Shown here piece after piece: positions 41,699 to 50,134 of a DNA stretch of 50,134 nt (the stretch's first letter is position 1; every line of letters starts with the position of its first letter). The translations under genes and the position numbers were made by a program. The notes under the pieces were generated by a model, which had not been told where the DNA came from, did no database searches, and was given only the letters and a program-made list of their open reading frames with translations. The stretch is from Flavobacterium sp. (lineage in GTDB: Bacteria > Bacteroidota > Bacteroidia > Flavobacteriales > Flavobacteriaceae). The DNA is taken from the NCBI GenBank assembly GCA_014379405.1, contig JACMLU010000009.1, positions 1-50,134 on the forward strand, given 5' to 3'.

Positions 41699-42359
41699 AC
41701 TAAAAGCATTATGGAATAAAAGTCTGCAAGCTTGCAGCACTCATTAAAACTCCAAATAACACAAATTAGCACTAATTAATCTGCCTGTTGGCAGACTTGC
41801 CTACGGGCAGGCAGACAGGTTTGTGCTAATTTACTTCGTCCATTCCCATCACTAGGGAGGCTGATTTTCTCTTATGACCCTTTATTTTTGTGGTTACCAA
41901 TGGGACTATTTTGAGTAAATCAACTAAAATCAATCAATTTCAGATTAAAATATTTATTAAAATCAGTAACCCGAGTCTGCAAAACGAACAGGCGAAACAA
42001 TTAGCGGTAAAACTACCATAAGTTTAACTTGTTAATTTAACAATATTTGCCGTAATAGAAAGAAAAACATTTCTTCACTTTTAATTCTAAAAAACCTGTT
42101 TTTTTCAGCCAAGATCTTTCAGACCCAATTATCTTTAATAAAATTATAAAAAAACTTACAAAAATATTTTAATTTGTGTACTTTGTCGTTTTTTTATGTA
42201 TTTAAACGATTAATAGATAGAAAAATAGTATTTTTGAAATCTAAATCAGCTTTTTAAGCAAATTTCAAGTTTAGCTTAAATTATAGATATTGAATCACTT
42301 ATAAACGCGAATATTCTTTATGATAAATATATACTCACCGATTTTATCCTAAAAAAAAT
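41699..42359. other. Intergenic region, 661 bases, no gene seen
   Basis: AT-rich stretch with no supported gene. It holds a perfect 14-bp palindrome at 41724-41737 (CTGCAAGCTTGCAG), just after the kinase gene, and the long inverted repeat at 41763-41832. No clear promoter matching TTG/TAnnTTTG was found before the adhesin gene at 42360. Confidence 0.5.
41763..41832. repeat. Nested inverted repeat element
   Basis: Outer arms AAATTAGCAC (41763-41772) and GTGCTAATTT (41823-41832) are perfectly complementary. Inside them CTGCCTG (41781-41787) pairs with CAGGCAG (41808-41814), and two small hairpins (CTGCC/GGCAG at 41781-41794 and GCC/GGC at 41799-41808) can form. The G+C-rich core in AT-rich DNA looks like a dispersed repeat of Flavobacterium genomes, not a simple terminator. 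Confidence 0.6.
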
Positions 42360-45300
42360 ATGAAAAAAACTACTTTTTTAAGAAACATATTTGCACTTCT
42401 CTCTTTTATTTTATTTAGCTTTTTAGGGGTGGCACAAACACAGACTTTTACAACTTCTGGTACATTTACTGTTCCTGCTGGAGTGACTTCAATAACAGTT
42501 GAAGCATATGGCCCTGGTGGTGGTGGTGGTTATGGAGGAGGTGCAAATAAAAACGGAGGCGGAGGCGGAGGCGGAGGCGCATACACAATAAACTCCTCAG
42601 TTCCTGTCACATCCGGTAATCCATATACAATTACATTAGGTATTCCTGGAGTTGCAGGAATTTCTACTACACCAAACGGAGGAAACGCAACAAACACCAC
42701 TGCTACATTTGATTCATCAACTACAGTAACAGCAAATGGTGGTTCAGGAGGTTTAAGCTATTCAAATGGTGGTAATGGTGGTAATGGCGGTAGTGGCGTA
42801 ACAAATTCTGGAGGAAAAGGAGGTACTGGTACCGCATCTGGTAGTGGTGGAGGTGGTGGAGCAGCTGGTACAACTGGGAATGGTGGAGATGGAGCAATGC
42901 CAACTGCTGGTACAAAAGGCACAGGTGGCATTATCGCTGGGAATGGTGCTATTGGTAGTACAGGTAATTTTGTTGATGGAATTACAGGGAGTAATTATGG
43001 AGGTGGCGGAAGTGGTGGAACAAGAAATAGTAATGGTGGTGCAGGCGCCAACGGTTACGTAATTATCAGCTATACCTGCGCAACATCATATGCATTAAGC
43101 ACAACCACTATTGCAAGCTCTCCACAATGCGTTGGTACAGCTGCAACAATAAATGTAACTGCATCAGCTTCGTCTCTACCAATTGGTACTTATACTGTAA
43201 CTTATAACTTATCGGCTCCAAATGCAGCAACAGGAAATACCTCGACTATGACAGTATCTACTGCAGGTACGGGTAGTTTTACCACTAGTAATTTAGGAGC
43301 TGCTGGAACAACAACAATAACCATAACTAAACTAGCAAGTGGCAATTGTAACACAACCATTGCAGCAAATAACTCCACAATCGCAACGGTTAATGCACTA
43401 CCGACAATAACAGGTACAACACCTGGATCAAGAGTAGGTTCTGGAACTGTAACTTTGGGAGCAACTGCATCTGCAGGAACTATATCTTGGTTTGCCGCAT
43501 CTACTGGGGGAAGTGCATTGACAATAGGCTCAAGCTATATTACTCCAAGTATATCAGTAACTTCAACTTATTATGTAGAATCTACCAATGGATCTTGCAC
43601 TACTTCATCAAGAACAGCTGTAGTGGCAACCGTAAATAATCCAGAAATAAACATTCAAGGAAGTGCCACATCAATTGTAGATGGCGATACAACTCCTAGC
43701 GCAACAGATTTGACGGATTTTGGTTCATTAGACGCCAGTTCTGGCACAATCATAAAAACTTTTAAAATTCAAAATACAGGAACCAGCTTATTGACTATTG
43801 GTACAATTACTATTTCAGGGACAAATGCCTCAGAGTTTGTAGTTTCAACAGCACCGAGTACTACAGTTGCCGCAGGTTCAAGTACAACATTTGTAGTAAC
43901 ATTCGATCCAACTGTTGTGGGAATAAGAACTGCCACAATATCCATCGTGAATGACGACTCTAATGAAAACCCTTATGATTTTTCAATTCAAGGAACTGGA
44001 ACCCAAACCTTTTTTGACAGTGATAGTGACGGAGTAAATGACAATGTCGATATTGATGATGATAATGATGGTATATTAGACACTACCGAAGAAACAAATT
44101 GTAACAACTCCAATGGATATAAAGTAAATTATAAATTCTTGAATGAAACTTTTGGAGCAAGTGCAACCAGAACTACAATAAATACGACCTATGCAGCAAC
44201 CACAACCTATTGCTATCAAGACGCAACAACTCCATCAATTTGTGAAGGAAGTTCAAATTCTACGGACTTGAATGATGGTAAATACACTGTGGGACCTAGT
44301 GCACAAATTGCTTCATGGGCTCTCTCTCTCTGGTACTTAGGTGTTGACCACACCCCGGGAGACACTGATGGAAGAATGGCTATGTTTAACGCCTCCTATA
44401 CATCAGGTATTTTCTATACAGCCTTAATAACCGGAGCTTTACCCAATCTTCCCATTACCTACAGTTTTTGGGTACTAAATCTAGATAGAACTGACGCAGC
44501 AAATATTGGAACTAGAATTCGACCAAATATTAAAGTGGAATTTAGGGATATCAATGACGTTGTATTGCAAACTATAAATACCGGTGATATAGCCCCAACC
44601 ACAAATGGAAATCTAGCAGGGGATTGGTACCAGTTTACGGCAAATTTAAACTTAAACGTAACTGCATTTAAAGTAGTCTTTAGCAACAATAACACTGGTG
44701 GTCTAGGTAATGACTTAGCTTTGGACGATATTTTGATAACCCAAACCTTATGCGACAGAGAAGGTGATGGCATAGCCGATGTTTTCGATTTGGATGCCGA
44801 TAACGATGGTATCGAAGATGTAATTGAAGCTGGATTGGGAAATATAAGCAACGGTAAAGGAAAAATAGACGTGGCTTGGGTAGACAGTAATGTAAATGGT
44901 TTACTCGATAGTGCCGAATCTTCTGCCGCATTACCAGCATTAGATTCTGACGGAGATGGAATCCCAAATTATATAGACTTAGATAGCGATAATGACAGCC
45001 TTTTTGATGTAGATGAATCTGGAGCTGGAAATACAAATGCCGTAACGGGATATGTTAATGGCGACGGCGACATCAACGGTGATGGTAGAGGTGATGGGCC
45101 AGAATCTGAAACTTTCAGAAGTAAAGACACTAATGGAGACATAATAACAGAAGGTTATGGAGACGGAATATTAGACATTTACGATTACGGAACGGGTGCT
45201 ACTTTTAGCAGTCAATATGGAAATTTAGGACAAGGAATTGCAAATGTAAATCCCGCAACGACCTATTTAAATGATACCGATGGAGATGGAATTCCTGATT

Positions 45301-47990
45301 ATCTGGATGTCAAATCAAATGGTTCTACTTTTGACATAGCCAATACTCTTTTGATTTATGACTATAAAACTTTGGATACCAATAATAATGGAATAATAGA
45401 CGGAACAGCCGATATAGACAAAGATGGTATTTTAGATACCTTTGACACCTCCTACTCTCCAGCTTATTTTGGTTCGCCAAGAGATTTGCATACCAAATTA
45501 TATCTAGACTTTGATGGTCGAAATGATTATGGACAAAGCACGGCACTCTTAGGAGGTTTATCCAATGCTTCACTTATGGCGTGGATCGATTTGAATTCAG
45601 CATTTTCCACAGATGGAATTATTGTGGGGCAAAATAATTTTCAAATCCGAATTACAAGTGCCAAGAAACTAGAAGCCTTAGTAAATGGTACATCTTATAC
45701 TTATAACACAGCTTTAAGCGTTTCGCAGTGGTACAATGTGGCGGCAGTTTATGGTGGTGGGAATATAAAACTATATTTAAACGGTAATTTAGTACTCACT
45801 CAAGCTGCTTCAGGAGCCATTTCAGCCGATGCTTCATTATTGACAATCGGAAAAAATCCATCTTCCAGCACCCAATATTTTAAAGGAAAAATTGATGAAG
45901 TACGTGTTTTTAATACTGCTTTGACTGTTTCACAATTGCAACGAATGGTGTACCAAGAAATCAAAGATTTTGGTTCCGAAATTAGAGGAGAAATTGTTCC
46001 AAAAAACGTGGCTACATCGCCAGCTTCTTTGCCTTTCTCCAATTTATTACGTTATTACAGAATGGACAATTATAAAGACGATATAATTGATGACTTGACC
46101 ACTACAGCCATTGATGTTACGGGAACAAAAATCTACAACCATAAAAATATTTATGTACAACAAGCTCCAATGCCTTTCTTAACAGAAAGAACAGGAGATT
46201 TTGCAACAGCCGTAAACAGTCCTACAAAGGAAATCCGCGGAATGGATATAATGGATCAAGACTGGTCTATCGTAAAAGTTCAGCACGATATTACTGAAAC
46301 TTCTAACAATATTGATTTAGGTATGCTTGTCGATTCAGGAAAAAACATCTTGATGAATAATAATACCAAAATACAAAACGATTGGTATTTGAAATTAGAT
46401 GGAAAAATAGATTTAGTTGGAAAATCACAATTAGTGCAAACCACGGAAAGTGATTTAGATGTTACAAGTTCCGGCTCCATCGAAAGAGACCAACAAGGGC
46501 AATCCAATCTTTACAATTACAACTATTGGAGTTCTCCTACGAGTCCAATTAATACAACAGCCAACAATACTAACTACACCGTTACTGGAGTTATGAAGGA
46601 CGGCACAAACTCTACTGCACCAGCAAACATTACTTGGGTAGGTGGTTATGACGGGGCGCCCACAACATCAATAAGTTTGGCAAGATACTGGATTTATACC
46701 TTTGACAATTATGCCAATGACTATTCCAATTGGAATCAAATACTAGAAACCACTTCAATAAGAGTGGGTCAAGGATTTACCTTAAAAGGAAGCGGAGCTT
46801 CAGGAAATCAAAACTATGTCTTTACTGGAAAACCAAATAATGGTTCTATTACAACGAATTCCGTTGGTATAGATCAATTATTGCTGACAGGAAACCCTTA
46901 TTCTTCCGCTTTGAATGCAACAACATTTATAAATGACAATTCAAGTTCCATTGATGGAACATTATATTTTTGGGAACATTTCACCACTAACAACACTCAT
47001 ATTTTAAGAGATTACCAAGGCGGCTATGCCGAAAGAAATCTAACCGGAGGAGTGGCTCCCATATCTCCATCCTTAATTAGTGGGCTAGGTTCCAGTACCA
47101 GAATTCCAGGACAATTCGTTCCTGTGGGACAAGGTTTTTTCGTTAATGGAAATTTAACCACTGGTGGAACAGTTACATATAACAATGCCCAAAGAGCTTT
47201 TCATAAAGAAGACGAGGTTGGTATTTCAAATAGTTTGTTTAAAATAGCTCAAAACAAAAAGACTCAAACACTAGAAAATAATGACAATGACAAAATTGTT
47301 GCCAACTCTTATATGAAAATTCGTTTGGGATACAATACCTATAATTCGTTCCATCGTCAAGTTTTGTTGGGCTTTATGAATGAAAATGCTACAAACGAAA
47401 TGGATTATGGTTATGACGCCTTAAATATCGACGATTTTCCAAATGATATGTACTTTTTGGTTGGAGAAAACCAATTAGTAATTCAAGGAGTAGGTTATTT
47501 TGATGCAAATGCGTCCCTCCCTATTGGAGTAAAAGCAAATGCCGAAGGCAAAGTATCATTTGTAATTGATGATTTGGAAAACGTTCCTGCTGATCAGAAC
47601 ATTTTCATATATGACAATGTTTTAGACACTTATAACAGCATTAAAGGACAATCTTATGAAGTGGTTTTACCAGCTGGCACAAATGATTCTCGTTTTTCAC
47701 TTCGATTTAAGGACAAAAACCTAAATGTGGAACAAAATCCAATTGATGAAATCAAAATCGTTCATATTCAAAATGGCAATTTAATTCTCATCAATAATAA
47801 CTTAATGGATGCTAATGTCGAAAAAGTGACCCTTTACAATATTCTGGGTCAATCCATTTCCACTTGGAAAATTGAAAATCAAGATCAACAAAATATTCGA
47901 ATTCCAGTAAAAAACATAAATTCGGGAGTATTTATTGCCAAAATAAAAACATCGAAAGGCGAAATAAGTAAAAAAATTATTATTCCTTAA
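42360..47990 (+). CDS. Large secreted glycine-rich, LamG-containing T9SS substrate
   Basis: 1876 residues. Signal peptide 1-25 (...L-G-V-A-Q). Gly-rich region about 28-235 (G-G-G-G-G runs). Ig-like/PKD-like segments about 240-425. A choice-of-anchor D type domain about 427-549 (F-K-I-Q-N-T-G-T...V-T-F-D-P-T). Calcium-type D-S-D-G/D-N-D-G repeats near 551-575, 797-820, 860-885 and 972-1010. LamG/concanavalin-like domain about 1047-1199 (L-Y-L-D-F-D-G...I-D-E-V-R-V-F-N). C-terminal T9SS type A sorting domain about 1802-1876 (V-T-L-Y-N-I-L-G-Q...V-F-I-A-K-I-K-T...S-K-K-I-I-I-P). Export by T9SS to the cell surface and a role in adhesion or matrix are inferred. It stands alone. Confidence 0.9.
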   Translation: MKKTTFLRNIFALLSFILFSFLGVAQTQTFTTSGTFTVPAGVTSITVEAYGPGGGGGYGGGANKNGGGGGGGGAYTINSSVPVTSGNPYTITLGIPGVAGISTTPNGGNATNTTATFDSSTTVTANGGSGGLSYSNGGNGGNGGSGVTNSGGKGGTGTASGSGGGGGAAGTTGNGGDGAMPTAGTKGTGGIIAGNGAIGSTGNFVDGITGSNYGGGGSGGTRNSNGGAGANGYVIISYTCATSYALSTTTIASSPQCVGTAATINVTASASSLPIGTYTVTYNLSAPNAATGNTSTMTVSTAGTGSFTTSNLGAAGTTTITITKLASGNCNTTIAANNSTIATVNALPTITGTTPGSRVGSGTVTLGATASAGTISWFAASTGGSALTIGSSYITPSISVTSTYYVESTNGSCTTSSRTAVVATVNNPEINIQGSATSIVDGDTTPSATDLTDFGSLDASSGTIIKTFKIQNTGTSLLTIGTITISGTNASEFVVSTAPSTTVAAGSSTTFVVTFDPTVVGIRTATISIVNDDSNENPYDFSIQGTGTQTFFDSDSDGVNDNVDIDDDNDGILDTTEETNCNNSNGYKVNYKFLNETFGASATRTTINTTYAATTTYCYQDATTPSICEGSSNSTDLNDGKYTVGPSAQIASWALSLWYLGVDHTPGDTDGRMAMFNASYTSGIFYTALITGALPNLPITYSFWVLNLDRTDAANIGTRIRPNIKVEFRDINDVVLQTINTGDIAPTTNGNLAGDWYQFTANLNLNVTAFKVVFSNNNTGGLGNDLALDDILITQTLCDREGDGIADVFDLDADNDGIEDVIEAGLGNISNGKGKIDVAWVDSNVNGLLDSAESSAALPALDSDGDGIPNYIDLDSDNDSLFDVDESGAGNTNAVTGYVNGDGDINGDGRGDGPESETFRSKDTNGDIITEGYGDGILDIYDYGTGATFSSQYGNLGQGIANVNPATTYLNDTDGDGIPDYLDVKSNGSTFDIANTLLIYDYKTLDTNNNGIIDGTADIDKDGILDTFDTSYSPAYFGSPRDLHTKLYLDFDGRNDYGQSTALLGGLSNASLMAWIDLNSAFSTDGIIVGQNNFQIRITSAKKLEALVNGTSYTYNTALSVSQWYNVAAVYGGGNIKLYLNGNLVLTQAASGAISADASLLTIGKNPSSSTQYFKGKIDEVRVFNTALTVSQLQRMVYQEIKDFGSEIRGEIVPKNVATSPASLPFSNLLRYYRMDNYKDDIIDDLTTTAIDVTGTKIYNHKNIYVQQAPMPFLTERTGDFATAVNSPTKEIRGMDIMDQDWSIVKVQHDITETSNNIDLGMLVDSGKNILMNNNTKIQNDWYLKLDGKIDLVGKSQLVQTTESDLDVTSSGSIERDQQGQSNLYNYNYWSSPTSPINTTANNTNYTVTGVMKDGTNSTAPANITWVGGYDGAPTTSISLARYWIYTFDNYANDYSNWNQILETTSIRVGQGFTLKGSGASGNQNYVFTGKPNNGSITTNSVGIDQLLLTGNPYSSALNATTFINDNSSSIDGTLYFWEHFTTNNTHILRDYQGGYAERNLTGGVAPISPSLISGLGSSTRIPGQFVPVGQGFFVNGNLTTGGTVTYNNAQRAFHKEDEVGISNSLFKIAQNKKTQTLENNDNDKIVANSYMKIRLGYNTYNSFHRQVLLGFMNENATNEMDYGYDALNIDDFPNDMYFLVGENQLVIQGVGYFDANASLPIGVKANAEGKVSFVIDDLENVPADQNIFIYDNVLDTYNSIKGQSYEVVLPAGTNDSRFSLRFKDKNLNVEQNPIDEIKIVHIQNGNLILINNNLMDANVEKVTLYNILGQSISTWKIENQDQQNIRIPVKNINSGVFIAKIKTSKGEISKKIIIP

Positions 47991-48592
47991 TAATAAATAT
48001 CGTCTTGAAAAACCAATACAGGTGGTTAATAAAAATAGAAGAGCTGTTCGATAAGACCAGCTTTTTTTATACCATAAAATATGAATATAACCACCTTTTT
48101 TTACTTCCCATATATTACAATAAACTATAAACCAATACTTTAGTTTTAAATCAAAATAACACATATTCGTGTTTTTATACAATTAAGAGTACTTTTATAC
48201 TTATTAAATAAAATATTTTGTAGTATATTACATTATTATATATGTTAAATTGTGTATTTTAGCTGTTTTTTATGCTCTTTGTCGATTTATTTGAAATAAT
48301 TTCTATATTTACACTTGTGAAAAATTGAAAATTTCTCACTCAAAAATATTTTATACGAAAAAACATATTTTAAAGAACGGAAAAATCAAAAAAAAGACAC
48401 TAATACAAAAGTTAAAAAAAAATGATTTGTTAAAAAAAGTAGTTTATCGATTAATCAAATCAGTTTATCGGAATAATTAATTTATTCAATACTATGTTTT
48501 AATAAATTATTAATTTTGATTTAAGTATTTATTCAACAAGGTCAAATATAAAATCTAAACTATAGATAATTTGATTATAAAAATGCAATACT
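47991..48592. other. Intergenic region, 602 bases, no gene seen
   Basis: Very AT-rich. It contains the terminator region at 48020-48100 and a TAATTTTG box (48511-48518) matching TAnnTTTG, 75 bases before the next ATG but without a -33 TTG. Nothing else could be supported. Confidence 0.45.
48020..48100 (+). terminator. Nested double terminator after the 1876-aa gene
   Basis: Inner hairpin AAGAGCTG (48039-48046) with CAGCTTTT (48058-48065) and a T run. An outer pair, AGGTGGTTA (48020-48028) with TAACCACCT (48088-48096), is also followed by T. The two structures are nested, giving two termination chances. Confidence 0.55.
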
Positions 48593-50134
48593 ATGAAGAA
48601 AAAATACCTAATTATAATTATATTATTTTTCAGCTATTCTCTTGGTTATAGTCAAAATGATGGCGATTTTCAATCAAAAGCTGTAGGATCATCAATTTGG
48701 AATGATGCTTCAACTTGGCAAATATACTCAAGTGGTGTATGGACAAATGCAGCCAACTACCCAGGTGAAATTACAGGGACATATACCGTAACAATACAAG
48801 CTACACATACCATAACAATTCCTTCTGATTTATCAACAAATTCAATGGGAACCGTGCTTATAAATGGCACATTGGTTTTAGGCGATGGCACATCCAATCA
48901 GCACATAACAACATTATCAACAAAATTACTTACTATAAACCCGAATGGTAAACTAACATTCTCAGGACCTAAAGTGAGGTTAATTTTACCAGCACCAGAT
49001 GCTGTTTTAATAATTGAGCCTTCTGGAGCTATAGATGGTAGTTGCACCAATAATGATGAAATTTTTGTAGATACCAGCAAATATGCAACTTGTGTTGGAT
49101 CAGGATCAACTACCTATTCTTTTGGGGATCTTATTGCAGCTGGAGGAACCGTAAATGCTAAAATAACCAGCCATACTACCAATCCAGTTACAGTTTCCGG
49201 ATGTACTCTTATAAATTTAACAGGAGGTTATTCCGGAACTGAAAACAATGTTACATATGTATGGAAAGCTAGAGACCCTAATGGAGTAACAACAACGATA
49301 AATTCAGGCAGTCTAGCTGATAATACAATACCCACATCAACTTCATATACACCAAATTTACCTGGAGAATTTTTAGTTTCTTTGGAAGTTACAACTGCCT
49401 CATTTGCCACTAACGTAGAAACTAGAACTTTCAATGTTGTTGACACCACCAATCCAACTATTATATGTCCAGCCAATATTACGGTCAACAACACTCCCGG
49501 AACTTGTGGAGCAGCTGTAACATATACAGCACCAGTAGGAACGGATAATTGTTCAGGAGCAACAACAACTCAAACTGCTGGTTTTGCATCGGGTGCAACT
49601 TTCCCCGTGGGAGTAACTACCAATACTTTTATGGTAACTGATGCTGCTGGTTTGACAGCTTCTTGCAGTTTTACCGTAACAGTAATAGATAATCAAGTGC
49701 CAACAATAGCAACTTTAACAGCTATCAGCGTCAATTCAGATGCAGGAGTTTGTACTTATGACAGTTCACAATTAACCGAGCCAACTGCTTCTGATAATTG
49801 TACAACTGTAACCGTAACACGCTCGCCTGCAAGTTTGGTAAAAGGACCAAACACCGTGACTTGGACTGCAACAGATGCCGCTGGTTTGATGGCTTCTTCA
49901 ACCCAAACAGTGACTGTTGTTGATACGCAAGCACCTACAATTGCAACCTTAACAGCTATAAGCGTCAACGCAGATGCAGGGGTTTGTACTTATGATAGTT
50001 CTCAATTAACTGCTCCTACTGCTTCCGATAATTGTACCACAGTTACCGTAACACGTTCACCAGCTAGTTTGGTAAAAGGATCAAACACCGTGACTTGGAC
50101 TGCAACAGATGCCGCTGGTTTGACGGCTTCTTCA
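48593..50134 (+). CDS. HYR-repeat secreted protein, 3' end beyond window
   Basis: 514 codons are open from ATG 48593 to the right edge. Signal peptide 1-20 (M-K-K-K-Y-L-I-I-I-I-L-F-F-S-Y...Y-S-Q). Residues 27-160 resemble the beta-helix-like leader of other flavobacterial surface proteins (S-I-W-N-D-A-S-T-W-Q...T-Y-T-V-T-I). An Ig-like stretch covers about 190-280. HYR domains begin at about 283 (D-T-T-N-P-T-I-I-C-P-A-N-I-T-V), 364 (D-N-Q-V-P-T-I-A-T-L) and 442 (D-T-Q-A-P-T-I-A-T-L); the last two are 78-residue repeats very similar in DNA. HYR repeats are extracellular adhesion modules. A C-terminal T9SS domain is expected but lies outside the window. Confidence 0.9.
   Translation, partial: MKKKYLIIIILFFSYSLGYSQNDGDFQSKAVGSSIWNDASTWQIYSSGVWTNAANYPGEITGTYTVTIQATHTITIPSDLSTNSMGTVLINGTLVLGDGTSNQHITTLSTKLLTINPNGKLTFSGPKVRLILPAPDAVLIIEPSGAIDGSCTNNDEIFVDTSKYATCVGSGSTTYSFGDLIAAGGTVNAKITSHTTNPVTVSGCTLINLTGGYSGTENNVTYVWKARDPNGVTTTINSGSLADNTIPTSTSYTPNLPGEFLVSLEVTTASFATNVETRTFNVVDTTNPTIICPANITVNNTPGTCGAAVTYTAPVGTDNCSGATTTQTAGFASGATFPVGVTTNTFMVTDAAGLTASCSFTVTVIDNQVPTIATLTAISVNSDAGVCTYDSSQLTEPTASDNCTTVTVTRSPASLVKGPNTVTWTATDAAGLMASSTQTVTVVDTQAPTIATLTAISVNADAGVCTYDSSQLTAPTASDNCTTVTVTRSPASLVKGSNTVTWTATDAAGLTASS
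49688..50134 (+). repeat. 234-bp near-identical HYR coding repeats
   Basis: The block from 49688 recurs from 49922 with the same frame and a period of 234 bases (78 codons). Long exact runs are shared, for example around A-T-D-A-A-G-L. It continues past the right edge. Such repeats can expand or contract by recombination. Confidence 0.8.

Noticed and set aside
42508..43060. Long frames on both strands in the glycine-rich part of the surface protein
   Set aside because: They are by-products of the GGT/GGA-rich low-complexity sequence and lack any plausible protein character.

Overview
The window is a chromosomal segment of an AT-rich member of the Bacteroidota, most likely Flavobacterium or a close relative. 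Evidence: TonB-linked SusC/SusD pairs, a C-terminal type IX secretion (T9SS) sorting domain, lipoproteins with an early Cys, A-rich leaders in place of Shine-Dalgarno sites, and promoters of the TTG / TAnnTTTG kind.

Bases 1-2620 hold an array of small, mostly unrecognised genes, all on the minus strand, each followed by a long imperfect inverted repeat. The array is built like an integron cassette array. Each repeat is bounded by ...AAC and GTT... boxes, and for five of five complete cassettes the first 9-13 bases after the GTT cut are complementary to the box that closes the same cassette, while neighbouring cassettes carry different boxes. No integrase lies in the window. One cassette gene is a phage YopX homologue. 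This is the most interesting part of the window.

Bases 2612-7376 are the early/recombination and immunity region of a prophage or its remnant. A rightward repressor gene stands back to back with a leftward operon: small protein, excisionase-type helix-turn-helix protein, DUF1351 protein, RecT annealing protein, metallo-beta-lactamase-fold protein, HNH endonuclease and a small protein. Twin 20-bp direct repeats overlap the divergent promoter. The operon runs in the same direction as the cassette array and abuts it, so the phage promoter may transcribe the cassettes. A small lipoprotein gene and three minus-strand tRNA genes (Leu, Lys, Lys) follow.

Bases 8458-21049 are ordinary housekeeping DNA: shikimate kinase, a phosphoribosyltransferase, an S4 RNA-binding protein, an FKBP-like lipoprotein, two rhodaneses, glycogen synthase, a patatin/beta-barrel protein, an MsrB-MsrA lipoprotein, isopentenyl-diphosphate isomerase, a QueD-like protein, peroxiredoxin, mannose-6-phosphate isomerase, a small conserved protein, tRNA-Thr and cysteine synthase.

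Bases 21307-36638 form one seven-gene leftward operon: FAS1 protein, SusC, SusD, FAS1, FAS1, SusC, SusD. It is an outer-membrane nutrient-uptake locus with two SusCD pairs and three fasciclin lipoproteins but no recognisable glycan-degrading enzyme. A tandem 10-bp repeat occupies the -33 region of its likely promoter. Divergent from it is a 1434-residue CheB-CheR-PAS-histidine kinase-receiver fusion. The window ends with two large secreted proteins: a 1876-residue glycine-rich, LamG-containing T9SS substrate and the first 514 codons of a HYR-repeat protein that runs off the right edge.
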